Of a stretch of DNA of 14,754 nucleotides, positions 1 to 7,028 are shown piece by piece. Both the position numbers and the translations under genes were made by a program. The number at the start of each line of letters is the position of its first letter. Position 1 is the first letter of the stretch. Source of the stretch: CAKRHR01 sp964423195 (GTDB taxonomy: Bacteria; Bacillota; Clostridia; Lachnospirales; Lachnospiraceae); assembly GCA_964423195.1 (NCBI GenBank), contig CAYRDY010000055.1, positions 1 through 14,754 of the forward strand, in the 5' to 3' direction. Below the pieces are notes generated by a model. It was not told the DNA's origin. It saw only the letters and a list, made by a program, of their open reading frames with translations, and did not search any database.

Positions 1-39
1 GGACCGGATCAAATATTGGAAGCGGGGGATGGTCGATGA
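1..39 (+). CDS. 3' end of an unidentified upstream gene (partial)
   Basis: Frame 1 is open from the window edge and stops at TGA 37-39, reading GPDQILEAGDGR. The stop overlaps the plsC start as ATGA (36-39), the usual signature of translationally coupled genes, which is the main reason to believe it. Only 12 residues are visible, so the family cannot be named. The plsC frame and frame 2 are also open to the edge, so this may be chance. Confidence 0.3.
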   Translation, partial: GPDQILEAGDGR

Positions 40-752
40 GACGAATGGTCATGATGATGCTGAGGAATATTCTCATCTTGCCGTTCGCGTGGCTTATGAT
101 GTGCAAATACGCGAGGCACGCGGATAAGTATACGGACGAGGAGCGGTACAGGCTGCTGAAGTTTATCGACAAGCGCGCCAATATCGGCGGGCGGGTGACG
201 GTGGAGGTCCACGGCGTGAAAAATGTGCCGCAAAAAGATGGTTTTATTTTCTACCCGAATCATCAGGGCATGTATGATATCCTCGCGATCATCCAGGCGT
301 CGCCGCGGCCTTTTTCAGTGGTCATGAAAAAGGAGCTGGAGAATGTTCCGGGACTGAGGACGGTCTTTAAGGTCATGAAGGCGATCGCCATTGACAGGGA
401 TGACATCAAGCAGTCGGTCAAGGTGATCGGTCAGGTGGCCGAGGAAGTGAAGAACGGCCACAATTTTGTGATCTTCCCTGAGGGGACGAGAGCGAAAAAC
501 CCGAATGCGACGGGCGAGTTTAAGGGCGGCAGTTTCAAGGCGGCGATGCGGGCAAAGTGCCCGATTGTGCCTGTGGCCCTGATCGACTCGTACAAGCCGT
601 TTGACAGGCCGTCGCTGGCGCCGGAGACCGTGCAGGTCCATTTTCTGGAGCCGTTGACCTATGAGATGTACTCCGGCATGAAGACCACGGAGGTGGCGGC
701 GCTGGTGAGGGGCAGGATTGATCAGGTCATAGCGGAAAATGAGAAGAAGTAA
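36..752 (+). CDS. plsC: 1-acyl-sn-glycerol-3-phosphate acyltransferase (PlsC/LPLAT family)
   Basis: This enzyme would transfer an acyl chain to lysophosphatidic acid to make phosphatidic acid, a membrane-bound step of phospholipid synthesis. The 238-residue product has the family blocks in order: an N-terminal hydrophobic stretch (about residues 6-20), the catalytic NHxxxxD motif as NHQGMYD (H76, D81), and the substrate-binding block FPEGTR (residues 147-152). A later IVPVAL stretch is also typical of the fold. Length is normal for bacterial PlsC. The ATG at 36 follows a G-rich stretch (AGCGGGGGA) and overlaps an apparent upstream stop (ATGA), suggesting it is a downstream member of an operon. 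The frame stays open to the window edge upstream, so a longer N-terminus cannot be fully excluded. It converges on the minus-strand aroE copy and shares a terminator with it. Family assignment is firm; the exact acyl acceptor is inferred. Confidence 0.93.
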   Translation: MRRMVMMMLRNILILPFAWLMMCKYARHADKYTDEERYRLLKFIDKRANIGGRVTVEVHGVKNVPQKDGFIFYPNHQGMYDILAIIQASPRPFSVVMKKELENVPGLRTVFKVMKAIAIDRDDIKQSVKVIGQVAEEVKNGHNFVIFPEGTRAKNPNATGEFKGGSFKAAMRAKCPIVPVALIDSYKPFDRPSLAPETVQVHFLEPLTYEMYSGMKTTEVAALVRGRIDQVIAENEKK

Positions 753-760
753 GAGAAAGA

Positions 761-814
761 AATAGCAATCAAAGAAATAGTAAAAGAGATAGTAATCAAA
801 GAATAGAAATCAAA
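761..814. repeat. Degenerate ~14-bp purine-rich tandem repeat after plsC
   Basis: Four imperfect copies of an AATAGNAATCAAAG-like unit start at 761, 776, 789 and 802, between the plsC stop and the terminator stem. The second copy is the most divergent. There is no coding potential. Function is unknown; it may be slippage-derived spacer. Confidence 0.5.
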
Positions 815-823
815 TAAAAATAC

Positions 824-856
824 AGAAATCCCCGCGCTTTTGTCGCGGGGATTTCT
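824..856. terminator. Bidirectional intrinsic terminator between plsC and aroE copy 1
   Basis: A perfect 13-bp inverted repeat (AGAAATCCCCGCG at 824-836, complement at 844-856) has a 7-nt loop and a very GC-rich core. It is followed by ATATTTTTAG on the plus strand. The minus-strand transcript would meet a T-rich tail from the AAATAAAAA run at 812-820. It lies between convergent stops (752 and 869), so it can terminate both genes. Confidence 0.9.
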
Positions 857-868
857 ATATTTTTAGGG

Positions 869-1735
869 TCACTTAAAATATTTTTCTTTGATGATATCCA
901 CCGGCATTTCATGTCCTGTCCAGATTTTGAAGGATTCCGCGCCCTGGTAGAGCAGCATATACATGCCGTTGAAAGTCTGGCATCCGGCCTCCCTGGCAAG
1001 CCTGAGCAGCCGGGTCTCCCGTGGGTTATAGATCACGTCGGAGACGATCAGTTCCGGCCTGAAGGCAGAAGTGTCCTTGATCAGGCAACTCTCGGTGTCG
1101 GGCGCCATGCCGACGCTGGTAGCGTTGGTGAGAATATCGCTGCCGGCAATGCTCTCGTTTAAGGCATCCGTATCTTTCAGATCGTGCAGAGAGACCTTGC
1201 AGTCGGTCTGCTCATTGAGCTTTTCGGTCAGAATCTCCGTGCGTCCCCAGAACTGGTCTTTGATGTTGAAGACATGGATCTCGGAGACGCCGTCCAGCGA
1301 ACACTGAACCAGAATGGAGGTGGCAGCGCCGCCGGCGCCGAGGAGCGTCATTTTTTTGCCGACCAGATCAAAGCCCGCGTCCCTGGCGGCCAGCATATAG
1401 CCGATGCCGTCTGTGGTGTGTCCGGTGAGAACGCCGTCGTCGTTGATGACCGTGTTGACAGCGCCGGTCAGCTGGGCCGCCGGGGTCAGCCTGTCCACCA
1501 GCTTTGTCATCATGTTTTTATCCGGCATCGTGACATTGAAGCCGCGCACGCCCAGGGCGCGCAGCCCCTCGACGGCCTCCTTTAGATGCTCCGTGCCGAC
1601 GTCGAAGGCGAGATAGGCGTAATCCAGTCCGAGCTGGCGGAAAGCCTCATTGTGCATCATCGGTGAAATGCTGTGTGCCACGGGACTACCGAGAAGTCCG
1701 CATAAAACGGTATGGCCTGTGATTTGCTGTGTCAT
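869..1735 (-). CDS. aroE: Shikimate/quinate dehydrogenase, YdiB-like (AroE copy 1)
   Basis: The family reduces 3-dehydroshikimate to shikimate with NAD(P)H; the YdiB branch also oxidises quinate to 3-dehydroquinate. The 288-residue product has the N-terminal substrate motif HSISP, the catalytic lysine in NVTMPDK (K73), GAVNTV, the catalytic aspartate in HTTDG (D109; the usual NTDG Asn is Thr), the nucleotide loop LGAGGAATS, and a C-terminal LLYQGAESF block with the substrate-contacting Gln. After the Rossmann strand comes FNIKDQF; an Asp there resembles YdiB's NRRDEF, which allows NAD, rather than the Arg-rich NADP loop of AroE. Start ATG at 1735 is preferred because GGAAGGGAGA lies 5 nt upstream; an extension to 1762 would precede this site. 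It is divergent from aroK and paralogous to the copy at 3325. Whether it is biosynthetic or catabolic cannot be told from sequence. Confidence 0.92.
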   Translation of the reverse strand: MTQQITGHTVLCGLLGSPVAHSISPMMHNEAFRQLGLDYAYLAFDVGTEHLKEAVEGLRALGVRGFNVTMPDKNMMTKLVDRLTPAAQLTGAVNTVINDDGVLTGHTTDGIGYMLAARDAGFDLVGKKMTLLGAGGAATSILVQCSLDGVSEIHVFNIKDQFWGRTEILTEKLNEQTDCKVSLHDLKDTDALNESIAGSDILTNATSVGMAPDTESCLIKDTSAFRPELIVSDVIYNPRETRLLRLAREAGCQTFNGMYMLLYQGAESFKIWTGHEMPVDIIKEKYFK

Positions 1736-1787
1736 AAAATTCTCCCTTCCATGTATTTTCACGCATTTTGCTCATATAATAAACTAT

Positions 1788-1816
1788 ACTATACTATAAT
1801 CGAGAGAAAAATTCAA
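1788..1816 (-). promoter_or_regulatory. Candidate sigma-A promoter for aroE copy 1
   Basis: On the minus strand, TTGAAT (1811-1816) is followed by a 17-nt spacer and TATAGT (1788-1793), each close to consensus, about 50 bp upstream of the aroE start. The -10 lies in a short (CTATA)x3 tandem run (1784-1798, plus strand), which offers alternative -10 registers. Confidence 0.6.
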
Positions 1817-1837
1817 ATACAAATTCATATGATTTTA

Positions 1838-1866
1838 TTGCAATCACAAAAGGGGTTATGTATAAT
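1838..1866 (+). promoter_or_regulatory. Sigma-A-type promoter for the aroK-yqeG-aroE-aroD run
   Basis: TTGCAA (1838-1843), a 17-nt spacer, and a perfect TATAAT (1861-1866) lie in AT-rich DNA divergent from the aroE copy 1 promoter. The predicted transcription start near 1873 leaves a leader of about 120 nt before aroK. Confidence 0.72.
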
Positions 1867-1912
1867 GTACTTGAGATATTACATTATTGCGTTAAACAGA
1901 TAAAGAAAAGGA

Positions 1913-1984
1913 ATGTCTGATGTGAAGATCATATTTTCACAGCGATCTGTGCCGTCAGATAAGAGGGCGGCGGAATGGGGATAG
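1913..1984 (+). CDS. Possible 23-residue leader ORF before aroK
   Basis: ATG at 1913 opens a 23-codon frame beginning MSDVKIIFSQ and ending EWG with TAG at 1982-1984, only 7 nt before the aroK ATG. Its end overlaps the GGGG stretch that would serve as the aroK ribosome site, so coupling is conceivable. The purine run AAAGAAAAGGA touches the ATG directly, giving a poor ribosome-site spacing. No family is recognised. Chance is a real alternative. Confidence 0.22.
   Translation: MSDVKIIFSQRSVPSDKRAAEWG
1916..1959 (+). promoter_or_regulatory. Potential structured 5' leader of aroK mRNA
   Basis: TCTGATG (1916-1922) can pair with CGTCAGA (1953-1959) with one G-U pair. Inside it, two small hairpins compete for the same bases: TGTGAA/TTCACA (1921-1926 with 1936-1941) and CACAG/CTGTG (1938-1942 with 1947-1951). 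Stems are short. No known riboswitch class is recognised and there is no terminator-type T-run. Confidence 0.25.
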
Positions 1985-1991
1985 ACATAAG

Positions 1992-2540
1992 ATGAATAGA
2001 AATGTTCAGCCAAGGCCGCTGTTTGGCTACAATATTTTTCTGATCGGCTTTATGGGGAGCGGTAAATCCTCGGTTGCCGGATATCTCGGCCGGAATTATG
2101 GCATGGAAGTCGTCGAGATGGATCAGAGAATTGCGGAGATGGAGGGCATGAGCATCCCCGATATTTTCGCAAAGTACGGGGAGGCATATTTCCGCGATCT
2201 GGAGACAGAATTTTTGGCCGACCTGAATTTTCAGTCCAACAGAGTGGTCTCCTGTGGCGGCGGTGTGCCGATGCGGGAAGCCAACGTAGCGGAGATGAGA
2301 AAGAGCGGCAAGATCGTGCTGCTGACGGCCAGTCCGGAGACGATTTTCGCGCGTGTCAAAAATAATCACGACCGGCCGCTTTTGGAGAATCATAAGAATG
2401 TGGCATATATCTCAGAGCTGATGGCACAGCGGCGTGAGCGCTACGAGGCGGCCGCGGATGTCATGATCGAGACGGACCGTAAGACTGTGCGGGAGATCTG
2501 CCGTGAGATGATCTACAGGCTGGATGCCCAGCGCGTCTGA
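1992..2540 (+). CDS. aroK: Shikimate kinase
   Basis: It phosphorylates shikimate with ATP to give shikimate 3-phosphate, a cytoplasmic step towards chorismate. The 182-residue protein has the Walker A loop GFMGSGKSS (K25), the shikimate-binding region around E42-M-D44, the FRxxE motif (R68), the GGG loop after C88, the lid arginine in DRPLL (R128), and RRERYE near the C-terminus. Length is typical. The usual DxD pair is ExD here: D44 is kept as the shikimate-contacting Asp, while the position that helps bind Mg is Glu, a conservative change. A short N-terminal extension (about 10 residues) precedes the P-loop strand. Start ATG 1992 has only a weak GGGGAT ribosome site. It is the first gene of the plus-strand aromatic run, with yqeG 42 nt downstream. 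Confidence 0.94.
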   Translation: MNRNVQPRPLFGYNIFLIGFMGSGKSSVAGYLGRNYGMEVVEMDQRIAEMEGMSIPDIFAKYGEAYFRDLETEFLADLNFQSNRVVSCGGGVPMREANVAEMRKSGKIVLLTASPETIFARVKNNHDRPLLENHKNVAYISELMAQRRERYEAAADVMIETDRKTVREICREMIYRLDAQRV

Positions 2541-2582
2541 GGGAGACAGCCTCGGCGAATTTTTTTGAGATGGGGACTTGGA

Positions 2583-3116
2583 ATGTTTGAGATGTTTTTT
2601 CCGGACACCTATGTGGATTCCGCGTACGGGCTTGATTATGAAAAGCTGTACAGTCAGGGGTATCGGGGCATCATTTTTGATATCGACAATACACTGGTGC
2701 CGCACGGCGCGCCGGCAGACGGGCGGGCCATTACTTTTTTTAAGCGGCTGCGGGCGATCGGTTTTGGGACATGCCTGATATCCAACAACAAGGAGCCGCG
2801 GGTGAAGCCGTTTGCGGATGATGTGGGCAGCCTGTATATTTATAAGGCGGGAAAGCCGAATGCTAAAAATTATCTGCGGGCGATGGAACTCATGAAGACA
2901 GAGCTGCGGACGACATTTTTTGTCGGCGATCAGCTTTTTACCGATATTTTGGGCGCGAAACGCGCGGGTATGTACAATATTCTTGTGAAGCCGATGGATC
3001 CGAGGGAGGAGATTCAGATCGTGCTCAAGCGCTATCTTGAGAGGATCGTGCTGCACTTTTACGCAAAAGAACAGCGCGAGAAAATTTCGGATGAAGAGAA
3101 AATTGAACACGATTGA
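2583..3116 (+). CDS. yqeG: YqeG family HAD-IIIA phosphatase
   Basis: This is a haloacid-dehalogenase phosphatase of the YqeG family, related to the phosphatidylglycerophosphate phosphatase Gep4 of yeast; the bacterial substrate is not settled. The 177-residue product begins with the family pattern FFPDTYV and has HAD motif I as DIDNT (D33, D35), motif II as SNN, a motif III Lys in GKP, and motif IV GDQLFTD followed by an ILVKP block, all typical. ATG at 2583 is chosen over the upstream TTG at 2565 because the alignable family start is there and GGGGACTTGGA precedes it. In Bacillus subtilis yqeG also lies in a cluster with aroE, so the adjacency here is conserved context rather than evidence for a shikimate role. 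The last codons (EHD-stop) lie in the first unit of a 36-bp repeat array. Confidence 0.88.
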   Translation: MFEMFFPDTYVDSAYGLDYEKLYSQGYRGIIFDIDNTLVPHGAPADGRAITFFKRLRAIGFGTCLISNNKEPRVKPFADDVGSLYIYKAGKPNAKNYLRAMELMKTELRTTFFVGDQLFTDILGAKRAGMYNILVKPMDPREEIQIVLKRYLERIVLHFYAKEQREKISDEEKIEHD

Positions 3117-3267
3117 ATGAAGATACGGAATTTGGCGAAAAACACGATTGAATGAGGACACGGAATTTGACGGGAAAACAGGATTGGACGAGGACACGGA
3201 ATTTGGCGGGAAAACAGGATTGGACGAGGAGACAGGATTGGACGAGAAAATAAGATTCGAGGGAAAA
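3108..3267 (+). repeat. 36-bp minisatellite spanning the yqeG stop and the region before aroE copy 2
   Basis: Units begin with CA(C/G)GATTG(A/G)A(T/C)GA and end with GGGAAAA. Copy 1 is 3108-3142 (35 bp, one base short), copy 2 is 3143-3178, copy 3 is 3179-3214, a half copy is 3215-3232, and a degenerate copy is 3233-3267. The yqeG stop (3114-3116) lies in copy 1. In the aroE frame the array would read as acidic repeats of the type GLDEDTEFGGK. Units of 36 bp keep frame, but the 35-bp unit breaks it. There are no unique spacers, so it is not CRISPR. Confidence 0.85.
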
Positions 3268-3324
3268 AGTTCAGATGAAAAGACGAGATCGAATGAGGCG
3301 GGAGATTGTGAGAAGCCGGACAAA

Positions 3325-4194
3325 TTGGCGGAGAGGATCACGGGGACGACAGAGCTGATCGGCTTGTTCGCCTATCCGATCAGACATTCGGACTCACCGG
3401 CCATGCACAATGAGGCCTTTGAATATCTGGGACTTGACTATGCCTACATGGCATTTGAGGTCGGACATGAAGGCCTCGCGAATGCCGTGAGGGGCATCCG
3501 CGCGCTGAAGATGCGGGGCGCCAATGTCTCGATGCCGAATAAGACCGTGGTGCATCAATATCTGGATCAGCTGTCCCCTGCGGCAAGGCTCGCCGGTTCG
3601 GTGAATACCATCGTCAATGAAAACGGCGTGCTCACCGGACACAATACGGACGGCATCGGCTATGTGGCGTCGCTGAGGGATCAGGGCATTGAGATCAAGG
3701 GCAAGAAACTCACCATTGTCGGCGCGGGCGGCGCCGCGACGGCCCTGCAGGTACAGGCCGCGCTCGACGGTGCGGCCCAGATGTCTATTTTTAATGTGAG
3801 GGATGAATTCTGGAGCAACGCGCAGGCCACGATCGGAAAGATCAGCGAGCGCACCGACTGCAGGGTATCGCTTTATGACCTGGCGGATCTCGACCGGCTG
3901 AGGGCGGAGATGTCGGATTCGTACATATTTACCAATGCCACCGGCGTGGGGATGAAGCCGCTTGAGGGGAAGACTTACATACCGGATGCGTCGTATTTCA
4001 GACCTGATCTGATCGTCACGGATGTGGTCTATGCGCCGCGGGAGACCACAATGCTAAAGATGGCGCGGGCGGCCGGATGCCGGACGATGAACGGCCTCAG
4101 CCTGATGTTGTTTCAAGGGGCGGCGGCGTTTAAAATGTGGACCGGCCGGGAGATGCCGGTCGGACACATGAAGAAGGTATTGGGAATCCAATAG
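3325..4194 (+). CDS. aroE: Quinate/shikimate dehydrogenase, YdiB-like (AroE copy 2)
   Basis: It belongs to the same family as the minus-strand copy but is closer to the YdiB pattern: ELIGLFAYPIRHSDSP at the N-terminus, then VSMPNK (catalytic K73), GSVNTIVN, HNTDG (D109), VGAGGAAT, FNVRDEF (Asp after the second Rossmann strand, as in NAD-using YdiB), and the C-terminal LMLFQGAAAF. The frame is open from TTG 3148, which would add 59 acidic, repeat-derived residues, and no ATG lies before the conserved core. TTG 3325 is preferred because it aligns exactly with the Met of copy 1 (xxxxITGxT) and puts K73 and D109 at identical positions, giving 289 versus 288 residues. Its ribosome site is weak (GAGAAG about 9 nt upstream). 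It follows yqeG and precedes aroD by 45 nt. Quinate versus shikimate preference is undecided. Confidence 0.9.
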   Translation: MAERITGTTELIGLFAYPIRHSDSPAMHNEAFEYLGLDYAYMAFEVGHEGLANAVRGIRALKMRGANVSMPNKTVVHQYLDQLSPAARLAGSVNTIVNENGVLTGHNTDGIGYVASLRDQGIEIKGKKLTIVGAGGAATALQVQAALDGAAQMSIFNVRDEFWSNAQATIGKISERTDCRVSLYDLADLDRLRAEMSDSYIFTNATGVGMKPLEGKTYIPDASYFRPDLIVTDVVYAPRETTMLKMARAAGCRTMNGLSLMLFQGAAAFKMWTGREMPVGHMKKVLGIQ

Positions 4195-4239
4195 ATAGCG
4201 CGAAGTTTGGAAGGAAACTTCCAGAAAGAGGAAAAAGTG

Positions 4240-5073
4240 ATGGTAAAAGTGGTTGTGAGAAATGTGACGATCGGTGAGGGAAGACCGAAAATCTGTGCTC
4301 CCATCGTGGGGCGGACGGAGGCGGAGATCATTGAGGCGGCAAAGGGGTTCTGCAATCTGCCGGTGGATGTGGCCGAGTGGCGCGCCGACTGGTTTGAAGG
4401 TGCGGATGACATGGACAGGGTGCGGACGGTGCTGAAAGGGCTCAGACAGGCGCTTGGGGGACTGCCGCTGTTATTTACGTTTCGCTCATCGGCGGAGGGC
4501 GGCGAGCGGGCGATTGCGTCGGACGCGTATGCACAGATGCTAAAGGACGTGTCATCCAGCGGTCTAGTGGATATGATCGACGTGGAAGCCTTTTTCGGCC
4601 GGCAGGACATCGATGTGGCAACCTACGGCAGCCGCATGGTGGGCGGAGCGATGATGATGCAGGATGTCATCGCCGCCGCGCATGCGCACCGTGTCGCCGT
4701 CATCGCCTCAAACCATGATTTTGAGAGGACGCCGGACAGGGAGGAGTTGGTGGCGCGGCTGCGGGTGATGCAGGCGATGCACGCGGATGTCGCCAAGATT
4801 GCCGTCATGCCGCGAAACTTTGGCGATGTGACGGAGCTTTTGGCGGCCACGCGGGAGATGTCCAGCGCCTACGCGAGATGTCCGATCGTGACCATGTCCA
4901 TGTCGGCTGACGGCCTGGTCAGCCGCCTTCTCGGCGAAGTTTTCGGCTCGGCCATGACTTTTGGCTCGGCGGGGCGGGCTTCGGCGCCGGGGCAGATCGA
5001 CGTGTCGGAGCTCGCGAAATTTCTGGATCTGGTGCATCAGAGTCTGCCGACAGGTCAGACAGATCCCAAATGA
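4240..5073 (+). CDS. aroD: Type I 3-dehydroquinate dehydratase
   Basis: It dehydrates 3-dehydroquinate to 3-dehydroshikimate through a Schiff base. The 277-residue protein shows the family blocks: EWRADWF near the N-terminus (substrate-binding Glu and Arg), the catalytic His in SNHDFERTP (H159), the Schiff-base Lys in VAKIAVMP (K186), the MSMSADG segment, and the closing SAPGQI loop. ATG 4240 is chosen because GAGGAAAAA precedes it and the open frame upstream has only a TTG at 4207. A 7-bp hairpin (GAAGTTT 4202-4208 with AAACTTC 4215-4221) lies between aroE copy 2 and this gene. Type I enzymes occur in both biosynthesis and quinate catabolism, so the class alone does not settle the pathway. 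It supplies the substrate of AroE, and no terminator separates it from the TRAP genes. Confidence 0.95.
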   Translation: MVKVVVRNVTIGEGRPKICAPIVGRTEAEIIEAAKGFCNLPVDVAEWRADWFEGADDMDRVRTVLKGLRQALGGLPLLFTFRSSAEGGERAIASDAYAQMLKDVSSSGLVDMIDVEAFFGRQDIDVATYGSRMVGGAMMMQDVIAAAHAHRVAVIASNHDFERTPDREELVARLRVMQAMHADVAKIAVMPRNFGDVTELLAATREMSSAYARCPIVTMSMSADGLVSRLLGEVFGSAMTFGSAGRASAPGQIDVSELAKFLDLVHQSLPTGQTDPK

Positions 5074-5074
5074 G

Positions 5075-5153
5075 TAGCTGCCAGCGGGCAGACCGGCTGA
5101 CGAGGATAGGATTGCTGCCTGGACGGGCGCCAAGCGGGTAGCTGTCGGCGGGC
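5075..5153. repeat. Imperfect direct repeat between aroD and dctQ
   Basis: TAGCTGCCAGCGGGC (5075-5089) recurs as TAGCTGTCGGCGGGC (5139-5153), with two mismatches in 15 bp and a 64-bp offset. The 154-bp gap is GC-rich, with no T-run terminator and no clear promoter, so read-through from aroD to the TRAP genes is plausible. Confidence 0.4.
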
Positions 5154-5227
5154 CGGGCGGAAGCCAGAACGGATGAGCCGGTGTCCCGCGGTGTTTTAAA
5201 GCGTGGAACGTGGATAAGGAGAGAACA

Positions 5228-5722
5228 GTGAAAAAGATACTTTCATGGCTGAATGAAAATCTTGAGGAGAGCCTGATGGTTGTGAGCCTCATCCTGATGA
5301 CGGTCATTATGGGCATTCAGGTCTTTTCAAGGTATGTCCTCGGCGCATCCCTCTCATGGTCGGAGGAATTGACGCGCTATATTTTTGTGTGGGCAGGGTT
5401 TTTGAGTGTCAGCTACTGCACAAAAAAATGTATTTCAATCAAGATCGAACAGTTTGTCAATCTTTTTCCCAAACATGGCAGATTGATTTTCAGGCTGATC
5501 AACTACACGCTGGAGTTGGTTTTCTTTATCTATCTGATCCCGTTTGCCGTCAAATACCTCATGTCGGCGGTGGAGAGCGGGCAGGTCAGCCCGGCCTGCC
5601 ATATCCCGATGTACTATGTTCAGGCGGCGCCACTGGTCAGTTTTATCATGGTGGCTGTGCGGCTGATCCAGCGCTGGTATGCGGATTTTATGGTTCTGAT
5701 CAAAAAGAGGGAGGAGGCGTAG
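5228..5722 (+). CDS. dctQ: TRAP transporter small permease subunit (DctQ)
   Basis: This is the small membrane subunit of a tripartite ATP-independent periplasmic-type transporter, which pairs with DctM to form the ion-driven channel complex. The 164-residue protein has four hydrophobic segments, at about residues 13-36, 48-65, 85-107 and 123-148. The first pair is joined by the family's RYxxGxSLxWSEELTRY stretch, with its conserved W-S/EE. GTG 5228 is preferred over the in-frame GTG at 5210 because AAGGAG lies about 7 nt before it and the MKK start looks natural. It is followed after 3 nt by dctM, so the two are clearly one operon. The substrate cannot be read from this subunit. Confidence 0.9.
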   Translation: MKKILSWLNENLEESLMVVSLILMTVIMGIQVFSRYVLGASLSWSEELTRYIFVWAGFLSVSYCTKKCISIKIEQFVNLFPKHGRLIFRLINYTLELVFFIYLIPFAVKYLMSAVESGQVSPACHIPMYYVQAAPLVSFIMVAVRLIQRWYADFMVLIKKREEA

Positions 5723-5725
5723 CGG

Positions 5726-7015
5726 ATGTCGGCAATCGTCGTATTTATCATTTTCATTCTCTGTCTGGCACTCGCCATACCGGTGTCCGTCTCCCTCGGC
5801 GTTGTCTCGGTGCTTCCGGGGGCATTTGACCCGTCATTCACGGCCTCCGGACAGTTTGTCATTCGCTCGATGCTGGGCGGGATTGACAGCTTTCCGCTGC
5901 TGGCGGTTCCGATGTTCGTGCTATCGGGCATTTTGATGGCGCGAGGAGGCATCTCCAAAAAATTATTTGACGTCTTTGCATATTTTCTGGGCAGGCGGAC
6001 GGCGGGCATGCCCTGCGCGGTCATCGTCACCTGTCTGTTCTACGGGGCGATTTCCGGCTCCGCGCCGGCGACGGTGGCGGCCGTCGGCAGTATGACCATC
6101 CCGATTCTGATCCGCTTGGGCTACGACAAGGTCTTCTCCACGGCGGTGGTCGCGGTGGCCGGCGGCCTGGGCGTGATCATACCGCCGAGCATTCCGTTTA
6201 TCATGTACGGCATGGCATCGGGGGTGTCCGTGAGCGACCTGTTTTTATCCGGCATCGTTCCGGGGCTGATGATCGGCGGCCTGCTGATGGCCTACACGAT
6301 TTATTACTGTAAAAAGAACGGTGAGGACAGGGAAAAAATCAACGCCGTCGTGGATGAGCTGCACGAGAAGGGATTTCTTCGCGTCCTCAAAGACAGCTTC
6401 TTTGCCCTGCTGAGTCCGGTCATTATTCTGGGCTGCATTTATTCGGGCGTGGCCTCGCCGACGGAGGCGGCGGTCATCTCCGTCTTTTACGCGCTGATTG
6501 TCAGCATTTTTATCTATAAATCGATTAAATTGAAAGATATCTGGTCGATTCTGGTGGAGGCGGTGCGCACCTACGCGCCGATCATGTTTATCCTGGCCGC
6601 TTCCGTGGCATTCTCCCGCGTGCTGACACTGATGCAGGTGCCGCAGGCGGTCAGCGGCTGGATTTTGAGCAACTTTACGAACAAGGTCGTCTTGTTGCTG
6701 GTCATCAATGTATTTCTGCTGATCGTTGGAATGGTCATGGATACGACGCCGGCCATTCTGATCCTCACGCCGATCCTGCTGCCGATCGTTGAGGCGGTGG
6801 GCATGAATCCGATTCATTTCGGCATCGTGATGGTGGTCAACCTGGCAATCGGCTTTGTGACGCCGCCGATCGGGGTCAATCTGTTTGTCGCCAGTTCGCT
6901 GGCGGATGTTCCGGTGATGAAGATTGCCGGGAAGGCCATGCCGATGATCGTATTTTTCCTGATCGCGCTGCTGGTGCTGACCTTCGTTCCGGCGCTCAGC
7001 CTGATGTTTGTCTAG
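5726..7015 (+). CDS. dctM: TRAP transporter large permease subunit (DctM)
   Basis: This is the substrate-translocating membrane subunit of the TRAP system, of the ion transporter superfamily. The 429-residue, strongly hydrophobic protein is consistent with about 12 membrane segments. It carries two family signatures in the inverted halves: the GAISGSAPATVAAVGSM and GLGVIIPPSIPFIMYG region in the first half, and GMVMDTTPAILILTPIL with GFVTPPIGVNLFVAS in the second. Length matches the family. ATG 5726 follows GAGGAGG with a suitable gap, 3 nt after the dctQ stop. dctP begins 13 nt downstream, so all three components are present. Sodium coupling is usual for the family but not shown by this sequence alone. 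Confidence 0.95.
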   Translation: MSAIVVFIIFILCLALAIPVSVSLGVVSVLPGAFDPSFTASGQFVIRSMLGGIDSFPLLAVPMFVLSGILMARGGISKKLFDVFAYFLGRRTAGMPCAVIVTCLFYGAISGSAPATVAAVGSMTIPILIRLGYDKVFSTAVVAVAGGLGVIIPPSIPFIMYGMASGVSVSDLFLSGIVPGLMIGGLLMAYTIYYCKKNGEDREKINAVVDELHEKGFLRVLKDSFFALLSPVIILGCIYSGVASPTEAAVISVFYALIVSIFIYKSIKLKDIWSILVEAVRTYAPIMFILAASVAFSRVLTLMQVPQAVSGWILSNFTNKVVLLLVINVFLLIVGMVMDTTPAILILTPILLPIVEAVGMNPIHFGIVMVVNLAIGFVTPPIGVNLFVASSLADVPVMKIAGKAMPMIVFFLIALLVLTFVPALSLMFV

Positions 7016-7028
7016 GGGGTGCTGCCGA

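Noticed and set aside
1736..1762. Nine-residue N-terminal extension of aroE copy 1
   Set aside because: The strong GGAAGGGAGA ribosome site lies within that stretch, directly upstream of the ATG at 1735, and family alignment begins there.
1865..1903. A 12-codon ORF (MYLRYYIIALNR) after the plus-strand -10
   Set aside because: Its ATG overlaps the -10 hexamer, so it lies upstream of or at the predicted transcription start and has no ribosome site.
3108..3267. 36-bp repeats resembling CRISPR repeat length
   Set aside because: Units are head-to-tail with no spacers and no cas genes are nearby.
4202..4221. 7-bp hairpin before aroD considered as a terminator
   Set aside because: It has no T-run, a short stem of modest GC content and a position close to the aroD ribosome site; at most it is a local mRNA structure.
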